Position numbers and translations under genes: made by a program. Below, one piece after another: positions 17,434-27,098 of a stretch of 64,000 nt of DNA. The notes under the pieces are model-generated. The model worked only from the letters and a program-made list of their open reading frames with translations, was not told the origin of the DNA and made no database searches. How positions within the stretch are numbered: the first letter of the stretch is position 1; each line of letters begins with the position of its first letter. This stretch comes from UBA1181 sp045617845. Its GTDB lineage: Bacteria; Bacteroidota; Bacteroidia; Bacteroidales; Paludibacteraceae. The stretch lies in assembly GCA_045617845.1 (NCBI GenBank), contig JAZLJL010000034.1, positions 1 through 64,000 on the forward strand, written 5' to 3'.

Positions 17434-18564
17434 ATGGAGACTCCGTTTTCAAAGCCATTCACGTTCGACAGAACCGTCCGCATATTGATGGTCATTTCAA
17501 TCATCATCGGTACCATATTATTAATCAGATATTTAAGTCCCGTACTAGTTCCGTTTTGCCTGGCTTGGCTTTTGGCTTATTTAATTTATCCACTTGTATA
17601 TTTTGTACAAAAAAAATTACGTGTGGGCAACAAAAGCGTATCCATCATCATCGTTTTATTGGCCATAGCCTCCATCATCACCTTCTTAGTATGCTTTTTC
17701 ACCCCGCAATTCGTCGAAGAAGCCATCAAACTAAAGAACTTCATCGCCCAATATACCATCAACGAAGAGGAGGGAATCATTCCCCACAAATGGGAGATTT
17801 TCCTACAGAACTTCATCCGCGAGAGCAACTTGGTGGAACTCATGGATAACGAGGACGTGATGGACCTGATAAAAAGCGCTTCGCCGCACGTATGGTCCCT
17901 GCTCTCCAGCTCCTTCAACATGACGCTGAGCATCCTAGCGATGTTCATCACCATCATCTACCTTTTCTTCATTTTAAGGGATTACCGGAAAATCACGCAA
18001 TACTTCAGCGCCTTGATTCCTCCGAAATACAGGACCTTCGCCCAGACGCTTTACCGCGACATCGAAGAGGGCATGAAACAATATTATAGGGGGCAAGCCC
18101 TTGTGGCCATGTCGGTTGGCATCCTCTACGCCATCGGATTCTTCATCATAGACATGCCCATGGCACTGACCATGGGGCTCATCATCGGCACGCTCAACCT
18201 CGTACCCTACCTCCAAGTGGTAGGCATTCCGCCATGCATCCTGCTTTCGCTCGTACACGCAGCCGAGACAGGCACATCACCTTGGATTCCGTTGCTTTCC
18301 CTCTTCGCCGTATTCGCCATCGTGCAAATCATCCAAGACGGCTACATCGTCCCTAAAATCATGGGTAAAAGGATGGGGCTCAACGCGGCGGTCATCTTGC
18401 TTTCCCTCTCCATCTTCGGCATGATGTTCGGCATTCTCGGACTCATCATCGCCTTGCCTACCACGACACTGATACTCTCTTACTATAAGAGGTACGTCCT
18501 CGCCCGCTACTACAGCGCACCTACCAACGAATCGCAAGAATACATGGAGGAGGAGAACCAATGA
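17434..18564 (+). CDS. AI-2E family transporter
   Basis: 376 aa with about eight membrane helices in the AI-2E/PF01594 arrangement: two N-terminal helix pairs (ILMVISIIIGTILLIRYL, VLVPFCLAWLLAYLIYPLV), a cytosolic or periplasmic middle, then ALVAMSVGILYAIGFFIID and the conserved GLIIGTLNLVPYLQ and IVQIIQDGYIVPKIMGKRMGL segments. Family members export autoinducer-2 (TqsA) or act as Na+/H+ or other small-molecule carriers; the substrate here is unknown. First gene of a tight operon; it overlaps prmC by 4 nt. Confidence 0.92.
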   Translation: METPFSKPFTFDRTVRILMVISIIIGTILLIRYLSPVLVPFCLAWLLAYLIYPLVYFVQKKLRVGNKSVSIIIVLLAIASIITFLVCFFTPQFVEEAIKLKNFIAQYTINEEEGIIPHKWEIFLQNFIRESNLVELMDNEDVMDLIKSASPHVWSLLSSSFNMTLSILAMFITIIYLFFILRDYRKITQYFSALIPPKYRTFAQTLYRDIEEGMKQYYRGQALVAMSVGILYAIGFFIIDMPMALTMGLIIGTLNLVPYLQVVGIPPCILLSLVHAAETGTSPWIPLLSLFAVFAIVQIIQDGYIVPKIMGKRMGLNAAVILLSLSIFGMMFGILGLIIALPTTTLILSYYKRYVLARYYSAPTNESQEYMEEENQ

Positions 18565-19403
18565 CAAACCCTTGGATAGCACGTTTCGAAGAGGGGCTGA
18601 AAGAGCTCTACCCCTGTAGGGAGGCGAAAAACATCGCCTACCTCGCCCTCCAACACTTCTGCGGATGCAGTATGACCGACCTCCTGATGGGCAAACACGA
18701 CCATCTCGACGAGGATCAGGAACGGATCATGAGGGAGACCCTGACGCGGCTATCCGCCGGGGAACCTTTCCAATATATCATAGGAGAGGGGGATTTCCAC
18801 GGACTCTCCTTCGAGGTGGACAAGAACGTCTTGATTCCGCGGCCTGAAACAGCGGAACTGGTGGATTGGATTTCGGACGATTACTGCGACAAGAAGGCTT
18901 CCTTCCTGGACGTCGGGACCGGAAGCGGATGCATCGCCATCACGCTGAAGTACCTCAACCCAGTCCTGGACGCCAACGCCATGGATGTATCCGCACCCGC
19001 CTTGGAAGTGGCGAAAAGGAATGCGCAAAGCCTCAGCGCCGAAGTGAGATTCATCAAAGACGACATTCTCCACCCTCAGACGAAGTTCGAACCGTTCGAC
19101 TTCATCGTGAGCAATCCACCCTACATCACGGAGGAGGAGAAGGAGAGCATGCGTCCCAACGTGCTGGAACACGAGCCGCACATAGCGCTCTTCGTCGGGA
19201 ATGACGACGCGCTGCTTTTCTACAAGGCGATAGCGGACTTCGCCCTAAAGAACCTGAAGAACGGAGGATACCTCTACTTCGAAATAAACGAACGCTTCGG
19301 CAAGGAGATGGCTCTCATGCTGGAGGAGAAAGGGTATAAGGAGATTGTCATCAAGGACGACATGGAAGGCAAGGAAAGGATGGTACGATGCAGAAAGAGA
19401 TGA
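18561..19403 (+). CDS. prmC: Release factor glutamine methyltransferase
   Basis: 280 aa. It has the N-terminal helical domain, the SAM-binding motif LDVGTGSGCIAITL (~115-128), the acidic MDVSAPALEVAKRNA (~139-153), and the catalytic NPPY in IVSNPPYITEEE (~183-194) that holds the glutamine amide. PrmC (HemK) methylates the GGQ glutamine of RF1 and RF2 and so increases translation termination. Overlaps neighbours on both sides (4 nt and 16 nt), implying translational coupling. Confidence 0.95.
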   Translation: MTNPWIARFEEGLKELYPCREAKNIAYLALQHFCGCSMTDLLMGKHDHLDEDQERIMRETLTRLSAGEPFQYIIGEGDFHGLSFEVDKNVLIPRPETAELVDWISDDYCDKKASFLDVGTGSGCIAITLKYLNPVLDANAMDVSAPALEVAKRNAQSLSAEVRFIKDDILHPQTKFEPFDFIVSNPPYITEEEKESMRPNVLEHEPHIALFVGNDDALLFYKAIADFALKNLKNGGYLYFEINERFGKEMALMLEEKGYKEIVIKDDMEGKERMVRCRKR

Positions 19404-19900
19404 CATACGAACAAGCGAAGTCCAAACTGGAGGCGTTCTGCTCGCAACGGGAACTCTGCGAAAAGGAGGTGCGAGACAGACTGCAGAAATGGGGCATGGA
19501 GGATGGCGACCAGGAGAAAATCATCGCGCACCTCAAAAAAGAAAAATACGTGGACGACATCCGATTTGCCACATTCTTCGTGAAGGATAAATACAATCTA
19601 TCACATTGGGGGAAATCGAAAATCGTTTTCGAGCTCAGGAATAGGCGGATCTCCTCCGACGTGATAGAAGAGGCCATCATCCAAATTCCGGACGAAGAGT
19701 ACTCCTCGCAACTGGAAGAACTCCTAAAAAAGAAGAGGGGAAGCATCAAGAAGGGAACACCCTACGAAATCGGGGCGAAACTGATTCGTTTCGGCATATC
19801 GAAGGGATATGAGAGCGGACTGGTCATCAAGGCTACAAAAAAAATCATTAACACAAATAACAATACGACAGATTATGAAGATGAATGGAATGACCTTTAA
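19388..19900 (+). CDS. recX: RecX family regulatory protein
   Basis: 170 aa with the three helical repeats of RecX: YEQAKSKLEAFCSQRELCE, then IIAHLKKEKYVDDIRFATFF, then KIVFELRNRRISSDVIEEAI. The YVDDxRFA motif is the family hallmark. RecX binds RecA filaments and inhibits recombinase and co-protease activity. recA is not in the window. The gene overlaps prmC by 16 nt and the CPBP protease gene by about 26 nt. Confidence 0.92.
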   Translation: MQKEMTYEQAKSKLEAFCSQRELCEKEVRDRLQKWGMEDGDQEKIIAHLKKEKYVDDIRFATFFVKDKYNLSHWGKSKIVFELRNRRISSDVIEEAIIQIPDEEYSSQLEELLKKKRGSIKKGTPYEIGAKLIRFGISKGYESGLVIKATKKIINTNNNTTDYEDEWNDL

Positions 19901-20774
19901 GGGAATGTTTGCGGGGGAATCGACAGGGAAAAAGATTTTAGTGTATGTGTTTGCGCTTATTTTTTGCACTGTCTTTTTCTCTGCGTTGGGAGTTATAATC
20001 ACAAAAATCGGCATCTGGCCCCAAAAAAGCGTGGAAGCGGCGAAGATCCTGCAATTGTTCAGTTCCGTCGGCGTGTTCCTCATGCCTCCTATCCTCTTCG
20101 TCTATCTAACGAAAAAGGATTCGGAGAATTATTTCCAGATGAACATGGTGGACCCGAGAATACTCATCTACGGGATATGCGCCATCATCACCATCTTCCC
20201 GCTCATTTGCGTGCTAGGCGTTTGGAACGAAGGGATGCACTTCCCTGAGGCGCTCCAAGGAGTCGAAACGTGGATGAAAGCAGCGGAAGATGAAGCGAAA
20301 AGGCTCACCTTGCTCTTCCTCGACACACATACGATTCCTGGGCTAATCGGCAACCTTATCCTTATAGCTTTGATTCCCGCCCTAGGCGAAGAACTGACAT
20401 TCAGGGGGGTGTTGCAACAAAGTCTGACAAAACATTTAAAGAACGGGCATGCGGCAGTTTGGATTTCCGCCTTCATATTCAGCGCCATCCACATGCAATT
20501 CTACGGTTTCTTTCCGAGATTCGTATTAGGAGCGCTATTAGGATATCTGTTCCTCTACGGTAAGAGCTTGATCGTATCGATTTTCTGCCACTTCATGAAC
20601 AATGCGGTAGTGGTCATCTTCGCCTACACAAGCTCGCCATCAAAGGCTTTGGAGAACGAGACTTCCTTCTCCATGACAAACGGCACCATCGCCGCGAGCG
20701 TCCTTCTGCTCGGACTTACCTATCTCATATTTAAAAGGATAATAAAGATCGGAGAAAATAGCGCAAGAAGATGA
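19875..20774 (+). CDS. CPBP family intramembrane glutamic protease
   Basis: About 299 aa; the start is set at ATG 19875 (19881 and 19890 are alternatives) because a start further upstream would lie deep inside recX. It has about eight membrane helices. The three CPBP (Rce1-like) motifs are present: ALGEELTFRGVLQQSL (EExxxR), FIFSAIHMQFYGF (FxxxH) and SIFCHFMNNAVVV (HxxxN). These give a membrane-embedded Glu/His catalytic site. In bacteria such enzymes have been linked to bacteriocin self-immunity and prenyl-protein-like processing; the substrate here is unknown. Last gene of the operon, before a strong terminator. Confidence 0.92.
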   Translation: MKMNGMTFKGMFAGESTGKKILVYVFALIFCTVFFSALGVIITKIGIWPQKSVEAAKILQLFSSVGVFLMPPILFVYLTKKDSENYFQMNMVDPRILIYGICAIITIFPLICVLGVWNEGMHFPEALQGVETWMKAAEDEAKRLTLLFLDTHTIPGLIGNLILIALIPALGEELTFRGVLQQSLTKHLKNGHAAVWISAFIFSAIHMQFYGFFPRFVLGALLGYLFLYGKSLIVSIFCHFMNNAVVVIFAYTSSPSKALENETSFSMTNGTIAASVLLLGLTYLIFKRIIKIGENSARR

Positions 20775-20817
20775 ATCTTTCCTATATCGCATCTTACTCC
20801 CATAAAGAGGAATAAAA

Positions 20818-20842
20818 AAAGAGCGGACAAAATCCGCTCTTT
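20818..20842. terminator. Bidirectional intrinsic terminator
   Basis: AAAGAGCGGA (20818-20827) pairs with TCCGCTCTTT (20833-20842) over a 5-nt loop, with A and T runs outside. It serves both the CPBP operon (+) and folE (-). Confidence 0.88.
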
Positions 20843-20885
20843 TAGTTTTAATTCATTTATTCACAACACCTTAAATTCCCATCCA

Positions 20886-21494
20886 TTATTTTCCCAAGAG
20901 GTTCATGAATTCCTCACGGGTTTTCGCCGCATTGAATGCGCCAGTGAAGTCGGACGTGGTTGTGATGGAGTGCATTTTCTCGACGCCACGCATCTGCATG
21001 CACATGTGTTGCGCCTCGATGACCACCATGACGCCCATAGGATCCAAAGTCTCTTGGATGCAGTCCTTGATTTGCGTGGTCAACCTCTCCTGGATCTGTA
21101 AACGGCGGGAAAGGATTTCGACCACACGGGCAATTTTGCTCAAGCCCGTGATTTTCTTATTAGGGATATATGCCACATGCGCCTTGCCGAAGAATGGCAA
21201 CAAGTGGTGTTCGCACAAGGAGTAGAAATCAATGTCCTTCACGATCACCATCTGCTTATAGTCCTCTTCGAACACAGCGGACTCCAGCACCTCACGGGGG
21301 TCGATCTTGTAGCCATAGGTCATGAACTGCATGGCTTTCGCCACACGCTCCGGAGTCTTCTTCAGCCCCTCACGGTTCACATCCTCGCCAATCAAGCTGA
21401 TAGCCTCGGCATACAAAGGAGCCAGCTTATCGGTCAACTCCTTGCTTGGGTATTTAGCTATTTCCCAAGGCTTTATTTGTAAATCATCGTTCAT
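20886..21494 (-). CDS. folE: GTP cyclohydrolase I
   Basis: 202 aa. The zinc and catalytic region reads YSLCEHHLLPFFGKAHVAYI (~91-110), with the Cys and His ligands, followed by GLSKIARVVEILSRRLQIQE and the second zinc Cys in EAQHMCMQMRGV. The enzyme converts GTP to 7,8-dihydroneopterin triphosphate, the first step of tetrahydrofolate synthesis (or of queuosine precursors). It overlaps the upstream SPOR gene by 4 nt, a pairing common in Bacteroidales, where tpiA often precedes both; tpiA is not present here. Confidence 0.97.
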   Translation of the reverse strand: MNDDLQIKPWEIAKYPSKELTDKLAPLYAEAISLIGEDVNREGLKKTPERVAKAMQFMTYGYKIDPREVLESAVFEEDYKQMVIVKDIDFYSLCEHHLLPFFGKAHVAYIPNKKITGLSKIARVVEILSRRLQIQERLTTQIKDCIQETLDPMGVMVVIEAQHMCMQMRGVEKMHSITTTSDFTGAFNAAKTREEFMNLLGK

Positions 21495-21997
21495 TTGCTT
21501 GGTTTTTCTAAACGAGTGTCACGTGCGACGTCATCAACGACAAACACTTCACCAGTCATCTCAGGGAAATCGGCCAGGAGCTTTTGAGCGAAGACCATCG
21601 CGTCGGTCTGCACGCGGAAATCACCTAAGCGCAACTTCCAGAAAGGGGAAGAGAAGGTAAGATAAGAAGTGACGTCAGGATATTTATCCTTGATTTTCTT
21701 CTCGCGTTCCAGCGCCTCCGTCTTGGACTTCTTCGGAAGATTGCCCATATAGACCTGCACACGGTAACCAGAGAAAGTCACATAAGTTTTCTCGTCATTG
21801 ACAGAAAGTTTCTTCTTCATCAACGACTTCATCTTAGGGTCCTGTTTAATGACCACCTTCCCACTATTCGCAGGAGTCTTGGACAACGTCTCGAAGATAT
21901 CCGTATAAGGTTGTTTCTTGTTTGAAGACTTGTTTTGAGCGCTCAACATAAAGCTCAAGCAACAAGCGCCAGCCAGCACGAGTAGTTTACGCCACAT
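21491..21997 (-). CDS. SPOR domain exported protein
   Basis: 168 aa; the ATG at 21997 is chosen because it gives a proper signal peptide (MWRKLLVLAGACC... ending MLSAQ). The middle is basic and linker-like. The C-terminal domain (~85-160) has the SPOR pattern: TFSGYRVQVYMGNLPKKSK, then TSYLTFSSPFWKLRLGDF and AMVFAQKLLADFPE. SPOR domains bind glycan strands lacking stem peptides, usually at the septum. It is co-transcribed with folE (4-nt overlap). Confidence 0.88.
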   Translation of the reverse strand: MWRKLLVLAGACCLSFMLSAQNKSSNKKQPYTDIFETLSKTPANSGKVVIKQDPKMKSLMKKKLSVNDEKTYVTFSGYRVQVYMGNLPKKSKTEALEREKKIKDKYPDVTSYLTFSSPFWKLRLGDFRVQTDAMVFAQKLLADFPEMTGEVFVVDDVARDTRLEKPSK

Positions 21998-22166
21998 ATA
22001 CAATCTGTTTTTTCGGACGGGGGCCCAACGAACGTCATCGGGCGTGACCATCCAGTTAGAAAAAAAACTAATACTCAAACGAATACGCGACTACTTAGGG
22101 AAGAGTGGCTTCCCATGAAAGCGACACGAATTCAACCACAAAAATAATCAATCCATTCCAAAAACG

Positions 22167-22174
22167 CAAAGTTA
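22167..22174 (-). promoter_or_regulatory. Possible -7 element with a long leader before the SPOR/folE unit
   Basis: TAACTTTG on the minus strand matches TAnnTTTG. It lies 170 bp upstream of the start at 21997, leaving a leader of roughly 160 nt in which no recognised riboswitch was seen. Confidence 0.4.
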
Positions 22175-22203
22175 TCTTTCGGGAATAGGGGGAGGGACGG
22201 ATC

Positions 22204-23238
22204 TCACCCCCTTTTCACCTTCCCCGAAGCCGTGCGTTCGAAGTGAGGGAGGAAGGAGACCCTCTTCGGCATCTCATAACGGGTAAGACGGTCGGACAAC
22301 TTCCGGAGAAGATCCTCCGTATCGAATGGCTCTGATTCGATGCGGAGCACCACGCACTGTCCATATTTCGCATCTTGGACGCCGATGAAATAGAACGGGA
22401 AACGGATGAGGTCTCCCACCCTCTTCTCCATCTCTTCAGGGAACACCTTCACTCCTCCCGTATTGATGACGTTATCCCAACGCCCCAACCATCGGAAAGA
22501 ACGGTCGGACAGAAGATCCACCACATCGTTCGTGACGAAAGGGCTTCCCTGGAGGTAATCCGCATGAATCACCAGACATCCACGGTCGTCCTGTTCGAAG
22601 GAGACATCGGGCAAAGCCTCGAAAAGAGGCGCACCCTCTTTGGGCAATTCGGAGAGCGCCACATGGGAAACTGTCTCCGTCATACCATAAGAGATGAAAG
22701 ATTTCGTGGGCAAGGAAGTCAGCCAAGCCGCCTCCTCTGGTAAAAGTTGGCTTCCCCCCACCAGCAGGTTCTCCACATAGGCCATCGAAGAGTAGCCTAC
22801 ACCACTCTGCCTCAAGGCATGCACCTGCATAGGGACCATAGAGACCAACTTATAAGGACGGTCGACCGTAGGCGTCGAGGAAGCGGGCTGCACATAGAGG
22901 TCCAAACCGCCCACCAAGGCACGGACCACCATCATCTTACCCGCAATGTAGTTAGCCGACAAGCACATCAAAAGAGCGTCGCCCCGCCGCAGGCCGAAGA
23001 AAGCGTTGGTGCGTCGGGCGGACTCCCGCATGGATCGCTTGGACAACTCAATACGTTTCGGCACACCCGTCGACCCCGAAGTATGCGCCACGACAACCTC
23101 TGAATCGTCGAACCAAGCCGAAAGGAAATCCGAGAACGCCTCGTCACATCCGGGGAGAGAGAGAACCCTTCCCCGATTCCTCATCTCGGTCTCTGTCAAA
23201 ACCGAGCCATTTATTCTCAAAGAAACTATTTCCCGCAT
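22204..23238 (-). CDS. menE: o-Succinylbenzoate-CoA ligase-like AMP-binding enzyme
   Basis: 344 aa, shorter than typical MenE but of the size common in Bacteroidota. Adenylate-forming motifs: P-loop VVAHTSGSTGVPKRIELS (~48-65), ISYGMTETVSHVALS (~178-192), the hinge aspartate and lysine region RWLGRWDNVINTGGVKVFP, and the C-terminal lysine in ERTASGKVKRG. It should activate o-succinylbenzoate to its CoA thioester in menaquinone synthesis. No other men genes are next to it; it stands 11 bp downstream of the broken DUF4419 gene, which may share its transcript. Confidence 0.85.
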   Translation of the reverse strand: MREIVSLRINGSVLTETEMRNRGRVLSLPGCDEAFSDFLSAWFDDSEVVVAHTSGSTGVPKRIELSKRSMRESARRTNAFFGLRRGDALLMCLSANYIAGKMMVVRALVGGLDLYVQPASSTPTVDRPYKLVSMVPMQVHALRQSGVGYSSMAYVENLLVGGSQLLPEEAAWLTSLPTKSFISYGMTETVSHVALSELPKEGAPLFEALPDVSFEQDDRGCLVIHADYLQGSPFVTNDVVDLLSDRSFRWLGRWDNVINTGGVKVFPEEMEKRVGDLIRFPFYFIGVQDAKYGQCVVLRIESEPFDTEDLLRKLSDRLTRYEMPKRVSFLPHFERTASGKVKRG

Positions 23239-23249
23239 ACACCAACACG

Positions 23250-24935
23250 CTATTTCAAAGGAATCTTAACGACGCAATTCACAGGGAAAGGTTCGTCCAA
23301 CAGACGCATGTCTCTACGAGCTTCGTCATATCTCCCCTCCTTCTTCAATTTGGCCAATTCCCAATAATTAGTATAAACAATCTTCGCTTTCTCCTCACTT
23401 TGCATTTCTGACAAAACAGACCCAATTCTAGAAATGGCAGGAGTCCACTGACCGGGAAACTTCTTTACGAAGACATCCACGGCGGCATTCAGTTTCGCAT
23501 CGTTCCGATTCAGGCTTGCCCTAGAAACAGTTCCATCCATCAACAACAAGATATTGAGCGTATCTTCCACAATCTTTCGTTTCACCTTTTCCCCATATTT
23601 TTTCACCAGGAAAGAATTCACTTCAGCCTTCAAGAAAGAACGTCCGGCCTCCGGTGTGGAGAAACGGGCAGAGTCATACAACGCTTTTTCCAGTACATTC
23701 TCTTCATCGAGAACTCTATTCGACCATTGCAACTTACAATCGACTGGGAGCCGACCCAGATCCATTTCTTTCACTTCCCCTTTAGTTACAAACCAAGAGA
23801 CAGCAGGTTCCAAAGAGCCGTCTGCATGTAATCTCTTACCGACGAAACCGCCGCATAAAGAGACATTTACCGTATCGCCAAAGCAAATCCACGTGAGAGG
23901 CGCCAATGAAAGGCCGGAAGGAAATTTTTGAAGCGTCATATCAGACAAAATATAATCATGTCCTAGAAGATATGGATTATATACATATTTATCACCGTAT
24001 TCTTCACTCTTCATATATGGGAAAAATTTGACGATCCACCCACTCACATAAGAATCAGAATACTCTTCCATGGTCTTATATATCGACTTTCAAAACGTAA
24101 CATCCGGCTTGCCTTGACTGGCTTGGACAAATTCGTCGATAACAGGTTTCAAGGCATCGGCCCACTCCTTCAAGCCATACACCCCCAAACAATCCAAAGA
24201 CTTCTTTATCCTTAGCCAATCCGCTGTAGTGCCACGCAGGTGGACATATGGGATACCGCAGGCTGTAAAAGCCACATAGGAGACATGTCTACGGAGACAA
24301 TCCAAGACTGTGATTTGGGACACGGTCTTCTCCACCCGGGTGGTTGTGGAAAATGTTTGTACGACATCAGAATAGAGGTCCACCTGGGTAAACTGCCGCA
24401 TCAAGTTAGCCAAAGAATCAATAAGGTGCTCCCAATGAACATAGCCATCTTCCAAAGCGTCGTCACGGATAACAACGCTCTGATTTTCAATATACTTTTC
24501 ATCGAACAAAACATTTTTCAACGAATCCATTTTCTCATTGACGTGAATCGCCAGACCTTGACAAATAGCGAGCCAAATCTCATCAGGAGAGAGTGTCAAC
24601 GGAATATGTTTAGCATAACTTAAATGGACGGTCTCCAAAAGGCCATTGCATTTTATAGGTATCAAACTGTCGTCCTTTTGCGTTTCAGGATAAGACAAAA
24701 CATCTTTACTCTCGTTTGACTCCAACAATCCACGAATCAATTCGGGATACGCCTTCATACAGGACCTTTCCATTGCACCACACTCAACATCATCGACACG
24801 GAAGGCGACACCATCGGAGGTCTCCAACATCACTGGTTCCACCCTGGAAAGTCCTGATTTATGGATGTTTTGGGCAAAGAGAGAGACGGACGAAGAAAGA
24901 AGCCCGAAAAACAAATAAGTAAAAAGACGTTTCAT
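23250..24935 (-). pseudogene. DUF4419 gene split by an in-frame TGA
   Basis: Two open segments in one frame, 24090-24935 (281 codons from ATG 24935; another ATG at 24944) and 23250-24071, together match the 600-aa neighbour along its length. The join reads D-V-T-F-TGA-K-S-I-Y-K-T, where the neighbour has N-I-A-F-W-K-S-I-Y-K-T, so one TGG to TGA change at 24090-24092 interrupts the gene. The N part has a signal peptide (ends SLFAQ) and the DUF4419 (PF14388) signature SDGVAFRVDDVE and LTLSPDEIWLAICQGLAIHVNE. The C part could restart at ATG 24071 but would lack a signal. A nonfunctional gene is most likely; read-through or a sequencing error are the alternatives. Confidence 0.88.
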
Positions 24936-25065
24936 ACAATACATAATAAATAAAACTATCTACCAATTAAATAAAGGTAGCGACAAATAAAAGAACCATA
25001 TTTTTCTCAAAATTATTAATCTTCAAAAAAAACAACAAGAAAAGGGGAATAGAATCTCTCGACAT

Positions 25066-26868
25066 CTATTTCAAAGGAATCTTAATGACGCAATTCACGG
25101 GGAACAATTCGTCCAATGTGATAACCCTTTTTCTATTTTCATCAACACTATTATCTAGGTTCCGTGCGGAATAAAACTTTATTCTTTCACTGTCAATAGG
25201 CTCGTCAAAAACACGGTCAAGCGGTCTCATAGCAGGAGACCAAGGACCACGCAACTTCTTCACGAACACATCCACCGCAGCGTTCAGTTTATCGTCGTTC
25301 CGATTCAGATAAGCCTTAGAGACAGTTCCATCCATCAGCAACAAGACGGTAAGCGTGTCCTTAGCGCCGACCTCCTTGAACATTTTTTTCTTCAAGAAAA
25401 AATTCACTTCACTCTTCACATAGTCATAACCCATTTCAGGAGTGGAGAATACGGTCGAATCATAACGGGCCTTTTTTTCCACCTTATTATTTCCGTAGAC
25501 GCCACCAAACCATTTCATCAAGCAATCATTATTGAGATCAGGAAAGATATGAGGACTCGCCACATCATCTTTGCAAACAAACCAGGAGATGGCAGGTTCC
25601 AACGAGCCATCCCGATGTTGACGCATACCAACGAAACCGCTACACAAGAATACATTCTCAACGATCTGATAATTAATCCACGTAACAGGCGCCATAGACA
25701 AGCCTGACGGAAATTGGGAGAAATCGACATTCGACAAAAGGTAATCGTGTCCGGCGAGATAAGGATTATACAAAAGTTTTTCCTTGGAACAGGAGTACAA
25801 ATAAGGGAAGAATTTCAGGATCCAACCGCTCACATGACTAGCCATATAGTAATCCGTCGTCTTATAGATAGACTTCCAGAAAGCGATGTTCGGATTTCCT
25901 TGACTCGCTTGGACGAACTCTTCGACGACAGGCTTCAACGTATTAGCCCAATCGGCCATGCCATACGTTTTCAGGTTGTCCAAGGAGCTCTTTATTTTAC
26001 GCCAATCCTCCGTCGTGCCGCGGAGATGAATGTACGGAATGCCGCAACCAGTCTCAGCCACATAGGAAATATGGTCATGATGGCTATCCATCAAAGTAAT
26101 CTGCAAGGCCGTTTTTTCCACTTGCGTAGTAGTGGAGAAAGATTGGACCACCTGGGAATAGAGGTCCACATTCGTGAATCGCCTAGTCGCATTAGCCATG
26201 GAGTCGATAAGGTCCTCCCAATAAACATAACCATCGTTCAAGAAATCGTTCCGCACCGAAACCGTCTGGGGTTTTACGTATTTAGGTTTATAAAGGACCT
26301 TTTTCAGCGAGTCCATATGCTCGTTGATATGGATGGCCAAGCCCTGGCAAATTACGAGCCACACCTCATCGGGAGAAAGTGTCAATGGTTTGTGTTCCGC
26401 ATAGCTAGTGTGCACCGTCTGAAGGAAGCCATTCACGCCGATTCCGACCAAACGTTCCCGCATCTGAGTTTCGGGATAAAAAAGCACATTTTGCGTCTCC
26501 ACCCCCCTTTCGTAAGGCCACGGGTCGTATCTGACGGTAAAAAGGGAGGAGTCTATATCCGTCGTATCCCCACGTTTGATTCTCTGCGCTTGCGATTTCC
26601 TTTTAGACCACAAATAAGCCAAGGAATCGTTGTGGCTAAACAGATGTTTAATCGCGAAGGGATAACGCATTGTAGCATAACGAATAGAGTCTTGTTCCAC
26701 ATCATCGACACGGAAAGCCACGCCATCACCACACTCCATCATCACCGGGTTCGGACGGACGGAGGAAGTGCCAGTGCCGGGCGCCACACCATTGTCTGCG
26801 TCAAGAGCGAAACAAGAGGCACAGGAAAGTACTCCCAAAAGAATCAGCAATAGACAAAAACGGTTCAT
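25066..26868 (-). CDS. DUF4419 family exported protein
   Basis: 600 aa from the ATG at 26868, chosen over an in-frame start 33 bp upstream that lacks signal character. Signal MNRFCLLLILLG ends with possible lipoboxes GVLSC or ASC, so it may be a lipoprotein. DUF4419 (PF14388) occupies ~30-400 (ECGDGVAFRVDDVE, YPETQ, LTLSPDEVWLVICQGLAIHI). The C-terminal ~150 residues end in VFVKKLRGPWSPAMRPLD and LFPVNCVIKIPLK, resembling a TonB-C-like or related small beta domain, and are shared with the paralogue next to it. Function unknown. Its duplicate immediately downstream is broken. Confidence 0.85.
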   Translation of the reverse strand: MNRFCLLLILLGVLSCASCFALDADNGVAPGTGTSSVRPNPVMMECGDGVAFRVDDVEQDSIRYATMRYPFAIKHLFSHNDSLAYLWSKRKSQAQRIKRGDTTDIDSSLFTVRYDPWPYERGVETQNVLFYPETQMRERLVGIGVNGFLQTVHTSYAEHKPLTLSPDEVWLVICQGLAIHINEHMDSLKKVLYKPKYVKPQTVSVRNDFLNDGYVYWEDLIDSMANATRRFTNVDLYSQVVQSFSTTTQVEKTALQITLMDSHHDHISYVAETGCGIPYIHLRGTTEDWRKIKSSLDNLKTYGMADWANTLKPVVEEFVQASQGNPNIAFWKSIYKTTDYYMASHVSGWILKFFPYLYSCSKEKLLYNPYLAGHDYLLSNVDFSQFPSGLSMAPVTWINYQIVENVFLCSGFVGMRQHRDGSLEPAISWFVCKDDVASPHIFPDLNNDCLMKWFGGVYGNNKVEKKARYDSTVFSTPEMGYDYVKSEVNFFLKKKMFKEVGAKDTLTVLLLMDGTVSKAYLNRNDDKLNAAVDVFVKKLRGPWSPAMRPLDRVFDEPIDSERIKFYSARNLDNSVDENRKRVITLDELFPVNCVIKIPLK

Positions 26869-26968
26869 ACAAAGTTTTTTTTCAAAAGCGGGACAATTCA
26901 ACCGAAGTAGCGCCGCAAGGTTACATCAAGGGGATGACGGATTCAAAAAAAGAAGCCACCCTTCAAGA

Positions 26969-26976
26969 CAAATATA
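26969..26976 (-). promoter_or_regulatory. -7 element of the intact DUF4419 gene
   Basis: TATATTTG on the minus strand matches TAnnTTTG, 100 bp upstream of the start at 26868. Confidence 0.45.
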
Positions 26977-27049
26977 ACAAAATGCGGCGAAGAAAGAAAC
27001 AAAACGACCGGCAAAAATTCAAGAAGAAAATCAGTTATTGAAAAATAAA

Positions 27050-27077
27050 AAAGTCCGGACTAAAAAGCCCGGACTTT
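27050..27077 (-). terminator. Intrinsic terminator of gapA
   Basis: AAAGTCCGG (27050-27058) pairs with CCGGACTTT (27069-27077). On the minus strand the hairpin is followed by a T-rich run (27041-27052). Confidence 0.88.
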
Positions 27078-27098
27078 CTGAAGCTATGATATTAAGAA

